Assembly: GCA_964530075.1 (NCBI GenBank)
Contig: CAZGXU010000032.1
Coordinates: forward strand, 1-23,218
Length of the DNA: 23,218 nucleotides
From: JANQEA01 sp964530075
Lineage (GTDB): Bacteria > Bipolaricaulota > Bipolaricaulia > UBA7950 > UBA9294
Direction: 5' to 3'
Shown: in pieces, positions 7,331 to 14,918 of the stretch
Position numbering within the stretch: the stretch's first letter is position 1
Layout: the number at the start of each line of letters is the position of its first letter
Program-made: the position numbers and the translations under genes
The notes under the pieces: generated by a model
What the model was told of the DNA's origin: nothing
What the model saw: only the letters and a program-made list of their open reading frames with translations
The model's database searches: none

Positions 7331-7768
7331 CTACGCCGATCCGAGCTCCGAGGTGCAGTTCGGGCACCTCGTCGCCTCGATTGGGATCGTCGTTCGACAG
7401 CGCGGACACTCCTTCGAGGTCGGTGGTCCCTCCTCGGCTGGCTTCCGCATCCGCATCGCGGCCCGGACGAGCAAGAACATCACCGACGCGACGATCAGGA
7501 ACGTGATGACGGTGTTGATGAACGCCCCGTAGTAGATCGCCGCGGCGCCCGCCTCACGTGCCGCGGCGGCCGACTCGTAGGCACGGCCGGAGAGGTTGAC
7601 GTAGAGGTTGGCGAAATCGACGTTCCCGATTAGCTTGCCGATGATCGGCATGATGACGTCATCGATGAGCGACTTGACGACCGCCCCGAACGCCGCGCCG
7701 ACGACGAACGCGACCGCCAGTTGAAGCAGGTTCCCTTTCGTCACGAAATCCCGGAACTCCTTGCGCAT
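7331..7768 (-). CDS. mscL: Large-conductance mechanosensitive channel MscL with C-terminal zinc ribbon
   Basis: A 145-residue channel that opens under hypo-osmotic shock to release solutes. The start MRKEFRDFVTKGNLLQLAVA and the first pore helix with VGAAFGAVVKSLIDDVIMP are diagnostic. The second span is about residues 80-102 (FINTVITFLIVASVMFLLV). The periplasmic loop is ANLYVNLSGRAYESAAAARE. The tail carries C121, C124, C135 and C138 (CPRC...CPNC), a rubredoxin-like zinc knuckle that some MscL proteins carry as an extra. I chose the ATG at 7768 because GGAAGGAGGGG lies about 4 nt upstream; the open frame to 7867 is not family-like. Convergent with the cyclase gene, 12 bp apart. Confidence 0.95.
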   Translation of the reverse strand: MRKEFRDFVTKGNLLQLAVAFVVGAAFGAVVKSLIDDVIMPIIGKLIGNVDFANLYVNLSGRAYESAAAAREAGAAAIYYGAFINTVITFLIVASVMFLLVRAAMRMRKPAEEGPPTSKECPRCRTTIPIEATRCPNCTSELGSA

Positions 7769-7893
7769 GGTGCCCCTCCTTCCCACGGATTCGTCTCCCA
7801 TAGTAGGCGGGGGATCGGGCGGGGTGAAATTGGCGGTAATGGCGGTCGAGCCGGAGGTTTTCCGCATTACACGAAACGGCGGATCGATTGTCG

Positions 7894-7899
7894 TATAAT
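7894..7899 (+). promoter_or_regulatory. Consensus -10 box (TATAAT) for a leaderless HTH gene
   Basis: A perfect TATAAT ends 6 nt before the ATG at 7906, so the transcript should start at the start codon. No Shine-Dalgarno is present and no clear -35 was found at 16-18 bp. Confidence 0.65.
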
Positions 7900-7905
7900 G
7901 CCGCC

Positions 7906-8340
7906 ATGGTCACGCTGGACGATGTCGCACAGTTCCTCGGCCTGTCGAAGCGTGCCGTTCGAATGCGGGTGAACGCTCTCGGTGAAGTGCTCGACGGGTA
8001 TCTCACACGGGGCTCGAGAAATCGGTTGATCTTCAAGGGGGAGGCCGTCGCCATCCTCCGACGTCTCGAGGAGCTCCGTCGGCAGGAGGGCCTCCCGATC
8101 CAGCAGGCCGCCGCCCGCGTGAAGGACGAGCTGGTCGATGAGGACGCACCTTCGGGCTTCTGCATCGTCATCCAGTCGGACGTGGAGACCAAGGTCCTCA
8201 AGGAGGTCGTCCGCGAGCTCTGCCAGGAGCGCGATCGTTGGCGCGAGTACGCCCAAGCGCTCGAATCCGTGCTGCCGAGCGAGCTGAAGTGGTTGATCCA
8301 GACCTGTCCGGTCGTCCCGGAGGACCGGCGGCTGAACTAG
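7906..8340 (+). CDS. MerR-like helix-turn-helix protein, small putative DNA-binding regulator
   Basis: A 144-residue protein. Residues 1-60 (MVTLDDVAQFLGLSKRAVRM, then LTRGSRNRLIFKGEAVAI) form a MerR/excisionase-type winged HTH. Residues 60-85 (LRRLEELRRQEGLPIQQAAA) continue as helix, and residues 100-135 (VETKVLKEVVRELCQERDRW) look like a dimerising helix. No ligand domain is apparent. A start at 7888 in the same frame would place the -10 box inside the gene, so I chose the ATG at 7906. Transcribed alone, divergent from mscL and convergent with the glyA-gcvT operon. Targets are unknown; divergence from mscL makes mscL a candidate. Confidence 0.75.
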   Translation: MVTLDDVAQFLGLSKRAVRMRVNALGEVLDGYLTRGSRNRLIFKGEAVAILRRLEELRRQEGLPIQQAAARVKDELVDEDAPSGFCIVIQSDVETKVLKEVVRELCQERDRWREYAQALESVLPSELKWLIQTCPVVPEDRRLN

Positions 8341-8352
8341 CGCCGATCGGCG
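8341..8352. terminator. 12-bp palindrome between convergent transcription units, possible bidirectional terminator
   Basis: CGCCGATCGGCG begins directly after the TAG of the HTH gene and lies 25 bp from the stop of the converging glyA-gcvT gene. TTTT occurs at 8362-8365, about ten bases downstream on the plus strand. With almost no loop the hairpin is poor, so function is uncertain. Confidence 0.3.
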
Positions 8353-8377
8353 CGACCTCCCGTTTTCGACCTCGCGG

Positions 8378-11300
8378 CTACGTCGTGGTCTCCTGGCTGA
8401 GCAGTCGAGGAAGGATGGTCGCTCGCACCCGTGGCGGGACGCGGTCCCCGACGCGGAGATCCGCCATCGCCTTTACGGCGGCTTTCTCTCCCGGCGGGTT
8501 GAGGAGAGCGATCGGCGTCCCCGGCTCGAGCCTCGCCCGCTCGAGGAGCGCGAGACCGACCTGAGCCTCCCCGAGGCTGACACAGCTCGTAACCAGGCCG
8601 ATCACGGCTCCGTTTCGATCGAGGACGGACGCCCCTTCCTGAACACGGCGCGCTCCGGGCTCGGACTCGAAGCGGACGATCGTCCGTTTCACCTCCCGGT
8701 AGGCGTCGACGCAGCGGGCCCTTCCGATGAAGAACGGCTTGTGGAGTTTGACGTAGGTGCCGTAGTCGGCCTCGAACGGGTCGATCCCGTGGGGCCCGGC
8801 GAACTCGTGCCCGTAGAGCGGGAAGCCGGCCTCGGTTCGGGTCGAATCGCGCGCCGCCAAGCCACAGGGAAGGAGCCCGAGCGGGCGACCGACCTCGAGA
8901 AGCCGGTCCCACACCCATCGGGAGGAGGGTCCCCCGACGTAGATTTCGTAGCCGAGCGGCTCGCCGGTGTATCCGGTTCGCGCGACGATCAACTGTTGTC
9001 CGTCGACGATCAGCTCGCAGAACTCGGTCCGCTCGAGCGCACCGACCATCACGCGATCCTCCGGACCGAGGATCCGATCGAGGATCTCGTGGCTGCGCGG
9101 CCCCTGGAGCGCGATGTCGATGACCGCGTGGTCGCGCTTCAGGTCCTGAATCGTCACTCGGGGGGACGGGCGGCGCGCCGGGACCTCGCGGTCGATCAGG
9201 TAGCGGCCGTCGTTGACGCCGGTCAGCCATTCCCAGTCCTTCGCTTCGTTGACAGCATTGACGATCATCAGGTAGCGATCCGACGCTCGCCGGTAGACCA
9301 TGATGTCGTCGAGCATCCGTCCGTCCGGATCGAGCAGGTACGCGTAGTGGGACTGTCCGTCCTCGAGCCACGCGGCGTAATTCGACGTGACCCCGTTGAG
9401 GAACTCGGTGGCGTGCTCCCCGCTGACCTGGAAGACGCCCATGTGCCCGAGGTCGAACAGGCCGGCGGCTCCCCGGATGGCGCGGTGCTCGTCGAGGGCC
9501 GACGTGTACCAGACCGGCATCTCCCACCCGACGAACGGGACGAAGCGGGCCCCCAGTTCGACGTGCGCGTCGTACAGCGGCGTCCTCCGGAGCGCGTCCG
9601 ACTCGCGCTCCTGCCACGAAAACGCGGTCCGATCCGGATCCGGCTGCGACAGGTCGAGGAGACGCTGCCCGACGAAGTAGGGCTTGTCGACGGCGAACCG
9701 CTCTGGGGATCGGGCGTACGCGTCCGCAATCGTCGTACCGTTCCCTTCGGTCCCGATCGACAGCGTCAGCCAGGCGCGCGCGGCGTCGGGGACCGCCTCC
9801 TCGGGGATCTCCTCGACGACGGCCGGTCCTTGGACCTTCCGGAAGACGTCGTCCGGGTCGAAGACGACATACCCGTCGGCGAGACCCGTGAGCCACGTCG
9901 ACACGGACGTCCCGTTCTGTCGGGGCGCGAGGACGAGATAGTCCTCGTCGCCGATCCGGCCGACGACGATCTCCGAGAGGAGGTTTCCGCCCTCGTCGAA
10001 CAGGAACGTTGGACGCGCCTGGCCCGGTTCGAGCGACAGGAAGTCGGCCGGCGTCGCTTCGTTCAACAGAGCGCGGACCCGCCCGCTGTGAAGCCGGAGG
10101 ATCGCCCACCGCGACTCGCTCTGTCGACGATCATCGCGGGCGGAGGCCGACGGATCGACGCGCGCGATCAACGCGCGGACGTCGCGCTTGGCCGACTCGA
10201 GGACCGCGAGGGACGTCTTCCCGCGGGAGAGCTCGCCGGTAAGGCCGATGTACTCGAACGGGCGGATGCTCTGAAGGACGCGGGCCATGATCCCCGCGAG
10301 GATCTCCATCTCGTCCTTCCCCATCCCCCGCTGCGTCACCCACGGGGTTCCCAGTCGGATCCCGTGCGCGTCGGCGGCGCTCGTGTCGCCGGGGAGGGTG
10401 TTCTTGTTGCAGACGATGCCGACAAGATCGAGGATCCTCGCCGCGATCTCGCCCATCATCACGAACCCGGTATCGTTCTCGATCTCTCGGAGATCGACGA
10501 GGAGGAGGTGCGTGTCGGTCCCGCCGTAGGCGACGGTCAGACCCTGCGTGCGGAGCGCATCGGCGAGGTGCGAGGCGTTCTCGACGATCCGGCGTTGGAG
10601 GTCGCGAAACTCGGGAGACTGGGCCGTCTTGAACGCGACAGCGAGGGCGGCAAACTTGTTGACGTGCGGGCCTCCCTGCAACCCGGGGAAGACGGCCGCG
10701 TCGATCTTCTCCGCGATCTCCGGATCGGTCGACAGGATCATTGCGCCCCGCGGGCCGCAGAGCGTCTTGTGGCTCGTGAATGTGACGACGTCGGCGATCC
10801 CGATCGGATTGGGGTAGACGCCGCCGATGATCAGTCCCGCGGTGTGAGCGACATCGGCGAGGAGGATCGCGTCGACGACGTCGGCGATCTCCCGAAAGGC
10901 TTGCCAATCGGGCTGCCACGGATATGACGTGAATCCTCCGATGATCAGCCGCGGGCGGTGCTCCTCGGCCAATCGTCGGATCGCCTCGTAATCGAGCCGT
11001 CCGGTCCTCGGATCGACCGAGTAGGAGACGATGTTGTATCGCTTCCCGGTGATGTTGAACTCCGAGCCGTGCGTCAGGTGACCTCCCTCGGTGAGGGCCA
11101 TTCCCATCACGGTCTCCCCGGGGCGGACGAACGTGTCGTAGACGGCCAGGTTGGCCGCGGCGCCCGACAGGGGCTGCACGTTGACGTGGATCCGCTCCGC
11201 TGGGTACGCCGCCGTGGCGAACGCCTCCGCGGCGCGGCGCCCGGCGAGCGACTCGACGAGATCGGCGAATTCCGTCCCCTTGTAGAAGCGCCGATCGGCG

Positions 11301-11563
11301 TAGCGACGATAGCTGGCGAGCTGCTCGTCGATCTCAGCCAAGCGGTCGGAGGAGGCCTTCATCATCGCCTTGCGAGGATACCCTTCGGCGTAGAGGCTGG
11401 AGAAGACCGATCCGAGCGCCTCACGGACGGGGAGGGGGGTCAGGCTCTCGGACGGGATCAGAACGATCTTCTCCCTTTGCCGGCGCTCCTCGGCGGCGAT
11501 GAGGGCTGCCGTTTGAGGGTCGATGTCGATCAGGTGGGGACCGTGGGAATCGCTCACGTTCAT
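8378..11563 (-). CDS. Serine hydroxymethyltransferase / glycine-cleavage T protein fusion (GlyA-GcvT)
   Basis: A continuous 1061-residue frame. Residues 1-450 are SHMT, a PLP enzyme that interconverts serine and glycine with THF. The PLP Lys is K266 in TFTSHKTLCGPRGA, with D237 and H240 in ADVAH. About residues 65-92 look like an insertion relative to textbook SHMT. Residues 485-565 resemble the first part of GcvT but are degenerate. Residues 658-1050 are a complete aminomethyltransferase (LYDAHVELGARFVPFVGWEM, GLFDLGHMG), with catalytic Asp D776 in VNEAKDWEW. Both active sites appear intact, so one chain could couple methylene-THF production and use. The start overlaps the upstream stop as ATGA, and the gene ends the leftward operon. 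No P- or H-protein gene is in this window. Confidence 0.92.
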   Translation of the reverse strand: MNVSDSHGPHLIDIDPQTAALIAAEERRQREKIVLIPSESLTPLPVREALGSVFSSLYAEGYPRKAMMKASSDRLAEIDEQLASYRRYADRRFYKGTEFADLVESLAGRRAAEAFATAAYPAERIHVNVQPLSGAAANLAVYDTFVRPGETVMGMALTEGGHLTHGSEFNITGKRYNIVSYSVDPRTGRLDYEAIRRLAEEHRPRLIIGGFTSYPWQPDWQAFREIADVVDAILLADVAHTAGLIIGGVYPNPIGIADVVTFTSHKTLCGPRGAMILSTDPEIAEKIDAAVFPGLQGGPHVNKFAALAVAFKTAQSPEFRDLQRRIVENASHLADALRTQGLTVAYGGTDTHLLLVDLREIENDTGFVMMGEIAARILDLVGIVCNKNTLPGDTSAADAHGIRLGTPWVTQRGMGKDEMEILAGIMARVLQSIRPFEYIGLTGELSRGKTSLAVLESAKRDVRALIARVDPSASARDDRRQSESRWAILRLHSGRVRALLNEATPADFLSLEPGQARPTFLFDEGGNLLSEIVVGRIGDEDYLVLAPRQNGTSVSTWLTGLADGYVVFDPDDVFRKVQGPAVVEEIPEEAVPDAARAWLTLSIGTEGNGTTIADAYARSPERFAVDKPYFVGQRLLDLSQPDPDRTAFSWQERESDALRRTPLYDAHVELGARFVPFVGWEMPVWYTSALDEHRAIRGAAGLFDLGHMGVFQVSGEHATEFLNGVTSNYAAWLEDGQSHYAYLLDPDGRMLDDIMVYRRASDRYLMIVNAVNEAKDWEWLTGVNDGRYLIDREVPARRPSPRVTIQDLKRDHAVIDIALQGPRSHEILDRILGPEDRVMVGALERTEFCELIVDGQQLIVARTGYTGEPLGYEIYVGGPSSRWVWDRLLEVGRPLGLLPCGLAARDSTRTEAGFPLYGHEFAGPHGIDPFEADYGTYVKLHKPFFIGRARCVDAYREVKRTIVRFESEPGARRVQEGASVLDRNGAVIGLVTSCVSLGEAQVGLALLERARLEPGTPIALLNPPGEKAAVKAMADLRVGDRVPPRVRATILPRLLSQETTT

Positions 11564-12699
11564 GGTCGATCGTTCCTCTCTGTAAAGGGTTCGGGATGAA
11601 GTCTACGAATAAAGTCTCGGCCTTTCCAGCTGGCATCCGCGAGGAGGTACAGCCCGCCGCTGACGAGCGAGTGCCCCCCCAACAGGGCCGGGATCGGCGC
11701 GCCGGCCGCGGCCTCCGTGAACGCCTGCCAGCGCGGATCCCCGATCTCTTCGACGAAGAACAGGTCGCTGGCGAACCGATCGGAAGCGGGGGGGAGCCGG
11801 CCGTCGACCCCGAGAAGGGGTCGCGTGTCGATGATGGCCGCGTCCGTGATCTCCGCCAACCGATCGAAGAAGGCGTTCGGGCCGTCCTCGCGGAGAATCC
11901 GCTGCAGGAGAAGGGGATGAGCATCCCCGTAGGCCCGCATCCCCCGGCCTTCGACGACGCCGGCGGTGCGGCAGGCGACCCGCCGCTCGAAGGCTCCCCA
12001 CGTTGTCGGATTGACCCGGCCGAGGAGGTGGACGAAGGACGAGCGGTCGACAAGGCGCGCGCAAACGGCGGGGAGCGTCGGATGCTCGATCTCGCTCGCC
12101 TCGAGGAAACGCCGCACGCCGGCGCCGCCGCGGCCCGAGGCACGGAGAAGAAGGAGATCGGTCGGCGTGTCGATGTCGAACTCCGTCTCGACGGAACGGA
12201 GAAGGGGGAAGCAGGGGATCCGCGCGTCGGACAGTGCGAGGCCGAGGGCGTTGTCGTTCTCCGGGAGCGCGATGTCGAGGAGCGACGGGGCGGACCTGAA
12301 GACGGCGAAGTCGCACGAGTAGAAGTTGTTGAACAGCGCGCCCGGCTCCTCCTGGTCGGTGAACGCGATCAGGGTGTCGATCGCGCCGCCGCTCAGCAGG
12401 CCCCCGCTCCCGCTTCCGAAGTAGAGGAGATGATCGATTCCGTGTTCGCGGACCAGACGCTTCAGCGCATCGCCGAGGTGAAACGGTCGATCGGGATCCG
12501 GCTGGACGAGGTGCGCGCCGAGCGAGCGGAGCCCCTCGGTCGCGTCCTCGTCGCCCGTCACGACGAGCGTCTCGTCGACCGAGCTTCGGAGCGCTCGAAT
12601 CAGATCCTCGGTCGACGCGATCCGGCCGGCCTCGACGAATCGCTCGACCTCCGTCGTCCCCATGGGCGGGTGGAAGATCGCGGCGACGATTCGCTTCAT
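11560..12699 (-). CDS. Nucleotidyltransferase-like (GT-A fold) protein of unknown substrate
   Basis: A 379-residue protein. The segment FDIDTPTDLLLL (174-185) is the late motif of MobA/CofC-like nucleotidyltransferases, and HLLYFGSGSGGLLS (90-103) and FNNFYSCDFAVF (123-134) fit the core. The N-terminal signature G-x-G-x-R-M-G is absent, so catalysis is uncertain. Residues 200-379 form a separate region with no domain I recognise (ALLGGHSLVSGGLYLLADAS). The ATG at 12699 overlaps the mrfA stop as ATGA, and its own stop overlaps the glyA-gcvT start in the same way, so all three are probably translated together. The frame extends far upstream, but that part is a shadow of mrfA. Substrate and role unknown. 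Confidence 0.75.
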   Translation of the reverse strand: MKRIVAAIFHPPMGTTEVERFVEAGRIASTEDLIRALRSSVDETLVVTGDEDATEGLRSLGAHLVQPDPDRPFHLGDALKRLVREHGIDHLLYFGSGSGGLLSGGAIDTLIAFTDQEEPGALFNNFYSCDFAVFRSAPSLLDIALPENDNALGLALSDARIPCFPLLRSVETEFDIDTPTDLLLLRASGRGGAGVRRFLEASEIEHPTLPAVCARLVDRSSFVHLLGRVNPTTWGAFERRVACRTAGVVEGRGMRAYGDAHPLLLQRILREDGPNAFFDRLAEITDAAIIDTRPLLGVDGRLPPASDRFASDLFFVEEIGDPRWQAFTEAAAGAPIPALLGGHSLVSGGLYLLADASWKGRDFIRRLHPEPFTERNDRP

Positions 12700-14918
12700 T
12701 CGGTGGCCTCCGGTTGAGCCGTCCCTCGGGTCAGGACCTCGAGTATACGGATCGACCCCGGTTTGGATAGCGGCTCGTTCTGGCTGCCGCAGCGCGGCGA
12801 TAGGAGGCACGCCGGGCACCCCGCTTCGCAGGAGCAGCCGCGGACGAGCGCGTGCGCCCGTTCGGCGAGGCGGTCGAACGCATCGAACAACGCGTGGGTC
12901 AGGCCGGCCCCCTCGGTGACGTCGTCGAACAGGACGATCGTCGGCGCTCCCGTCTGCGCGTGGGCCGGGGCGGAGAGGCCTCCGACGTCCGTCGCGTCGC
13001 AGAGGACGAGAAGGGGCGCCATGGCGATCAGCGCGTGCTCGGCCCCGTGAAGGGACCCGAGGAGCTTCTCGGGAGGAAGCTCGGCGACCCCGTCTCGGAA
13101 GGCGATCCACATCGCGTCCGTCTCGTAGACGTGCGGAGGGAGGTCGAGCGGACGGACCGCCACGGTCCGGTCGGCGTGGATCGTCTTGTACCCGAGGAAC
13201 GACTCCGTGACGCGAACCCGGCCGGCCCTCAGCTCGAACCCCGCGCGGGGACGAGCCTCCTCGCAAGAGAGGATCACGACCTCCGACGCACGGAGGCTGT
13301 GGGTCCGGTAGTCGACGTCCTCCCGACGGACCTCGACGAGGCCCTGATCGAGGTCGAGGCGATCGACGACGTAGGTGTCGCCGCGGTGAAGATAGACGGC
13401 GCCGGGGAACGCATCCCGCCGAGCGCGGACCGGGTCCATCGTCTCGATCAGCCGGTCGGCGCACGTCATCCGAACCGTCTCGCCGCTCAGGTCGTTGAGA
13501 GGGACGATCTCGTGGGCGCGGCGGAGACCGCGGTAGACGTAGCCCCGAGGGGTCGGTGCAAGGAGCCCCTGCTCGCACAGGCCGCGAGCCAGCTCCGCCT
13601 CCGCAGGGGTGAGTCCCGCTTCCGACAGCGGGAGCTCGGCGGCAGCGCAGGCGAGGTGCCCGGCCTGTTGGCGCGGGTTGCCCAAGGGGACCACGAGCCG
13701 CTCTCGCGTCCGGCCGAGGAACTCGACGGGATGCGCGAGGAAGTATCGATCGAGCGGGTTCTCGAACGGGACGAAGACGAGCAGGGACGGCTCCGAACCT
13801 CGCCCGGCCCTCCCCGCCTGCTGCCACGCCGACAGCAGGCTGCCGGGGAAGCCGACGAGGATCGCCGCGTCGAGCCCGCCGATGTCGATTCCCGATTCAA
13901 GGGCGGTGGTCGACACGACGCCGCGGATCGTCCCGTTCCGCAGGCCCTCCTCCAGACCTCTCCGCTCCTCGGGCAGGTATCCGGCGCGGTAGGAGACGAT
14001 CTCCTTCCCGCCGGCCCGGGCCGCGCTCCGGGAGATGACCTCGGCCGACGCGCGGGTCCGCGTGAAGCAGATCGTCTGGATCCCCCGCTCGGTGAGGAAC
14101 GCCAGCAGGTTTGAGACCTGCGACGTCACCGACCGCGACGGATCGACTAGAGGGTCCCAGAACAGGACCCGCTTCTCCCCGCGCTCCGACCCGTCGACGC
14201 GGACGGAAACGGCGTCCCGACCGGTCAGCGCGCGGGCGAACTCCTCCGGGTTGGCGACCGATGCGGACGAGAGGATGATCCGAGGCGTCCCTCCGTAGTG
14301 GGCGACGATCCGGAGCAGCCGCCGGAGCAGGTACGCGACGTTGCTCCCGAAGACGCCACGGTAGTGATGCGCCTCGTCAACGACCAGGGCGCGGAGATTG
14401 GCAAAGATGCGGGCCCACTGATGGTGCCAGGGGAGGTACTGGTGGAGCGCGTGCGGGTTGGTGAGGACGATCCGCGCGGTGCGCTTGATCCGCGTCCGGC
14501 TCGCCGCCGGCGTGTCCCCGTCGTACGTCGCCGGGCCGAGGCGAAGGCCGCAGTCGGACTCGATGTCGAGGAGCTTCGTCAGCTGGTCGTTGGCGAGGGC
14601 CTTCAAGGGATAGAGGAGGAGGGCGCAGCCCTGCGGATCGTCGCGGAGCGCCTCCAGGATCGGAAGGGTGAACGCGAGCGACTTCCCGGAGGCAGCCGGG
14701 GTGGTGATGACGACGTCCTCCCCGTGGCGGAATGCCTCGATGACCTCCCCTTGGTGCCGGTACAGGTCGATCCCTCGGCGTTCGAGATGGTCGCGCAAGA
14801 CCGAGGGAAGGGCGACGGTCGAGGGCCTCGCGGCGGTCCCCGGCCGGACGGCCGTCCTGGCGATCTGTCCGCGATACCAGGGGGATCGCTCGAGGTCGTC
14901 GACGAGTTCCTCAAGCAT
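12696..14918 (-). CDS. mrfA: MrfA/YprA-type DEAH-box DNA helicase with C-terminal zinc-binding domain
   Basis: A 740-residue superfamily 2 helicase. Walker A is TTPAASGKS (72-80), Walker B DEAH is at 181-184, motif III is SSAS (217-220), and motif VI is QQAGRAGRG. The C-terminus has C695, C697, C701, C704 and C711 in GCPACLLSPRCGSQN, typical of the DUF1998 zinc domain. In Bacillus subtilis, YprA (MrfA) works with the exonuclease YprB (MrfB) in repair of mitomycin C damage independent of UvrABC. The mrfB-like gene is directly upstream here. I chose the ATG at 14918, which overlaps the mrfB stop by 8 nt and starts MLEELVDDLERSPWYRGQIA; the open frame above it is a shadow of mrfB. Same role is inferred. 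Confidence 0.9.
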   Translation of the reverse strand: MLEELVDDLERSPWYRGQIARTAVRPGTAARPSTVALPSVLRDHLERRGIDLYRHQGEVIEAFRHGEDVVITTPAASGKSLAFTLPILEALRDDPQGCALLLYPLKALANDQLTKLLDIESDCGLRLGPATYDGDTPAASRTRIKRTARIVLTNPHALHQYLPWHHQWARIFANLRALVVDEAHHYRGVFGSNVAYLLRRLLRIVAHYGGTPRIILSSASVANPEEFARALTGRDAVSVRVDGSERGEKRVLFWDPLVDPSRSVTSQVSNLLAFLTERGIQTICFTRTRASAEVISRSAARAGGKEIVSYRAGYLPEERRGLEEGLRNGTIRGVVSTTALESGIDIGGLDAAILVGFPGSLLSAWQQAGRAGRGSEPSLLVFVPFENPLDRYFLAHPVEFLGRTRERLVVPLGNPRQQAGHLACAAAELPLSEAGLTPAEAELARGLCEQGLLAPTPRGYVYRGLRRAHEIVPLNDLSGETVRMTCADRLIETMDPVRARRDAFPGAVYLHRGDTYVVDRLDLDQGLVEVRREDVDYRTHSLRASEVVILSCEEARPRAGFELRAGRVRVTESFLGYKTIHADRTVAVRPLDLPPHVYETDAMWIAFRDGVAELPPEKLLGSLHGAEHALIAMAPLLVLCDATDVGGLSAPAHAQTGAPTIVLFDDVTEGAGLTHALFDAFDRLAERAHALVRGCSCEAGCPACLLSPRCGSQNEPLSKPGSIRILEVLTRGTAQPEATE

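Noticed and set aside
8337..10109. Long open frame of 590 codons overlapping glyA-gcvT on the same strand
   Set aside because: Arg/Pro/Gly-rich translation with no family features; it is a frame shadow of the GlyA-GcvT coding sequence in GC-rich DNA.
8741..10927. Plus-strand open frame of 728 codons
   Set aside because: Antisense shadow of glyA-gcvT; composition is not protein-like and no start signals fit.
12700..13827. Upstream extension of the nucleotidyltransferase-like frame
   Set aside because: The extension overlaps mrfA in another frame and is Arg/Pro-rich; the ATG at 12699 with ATGA overlap is the natural start.
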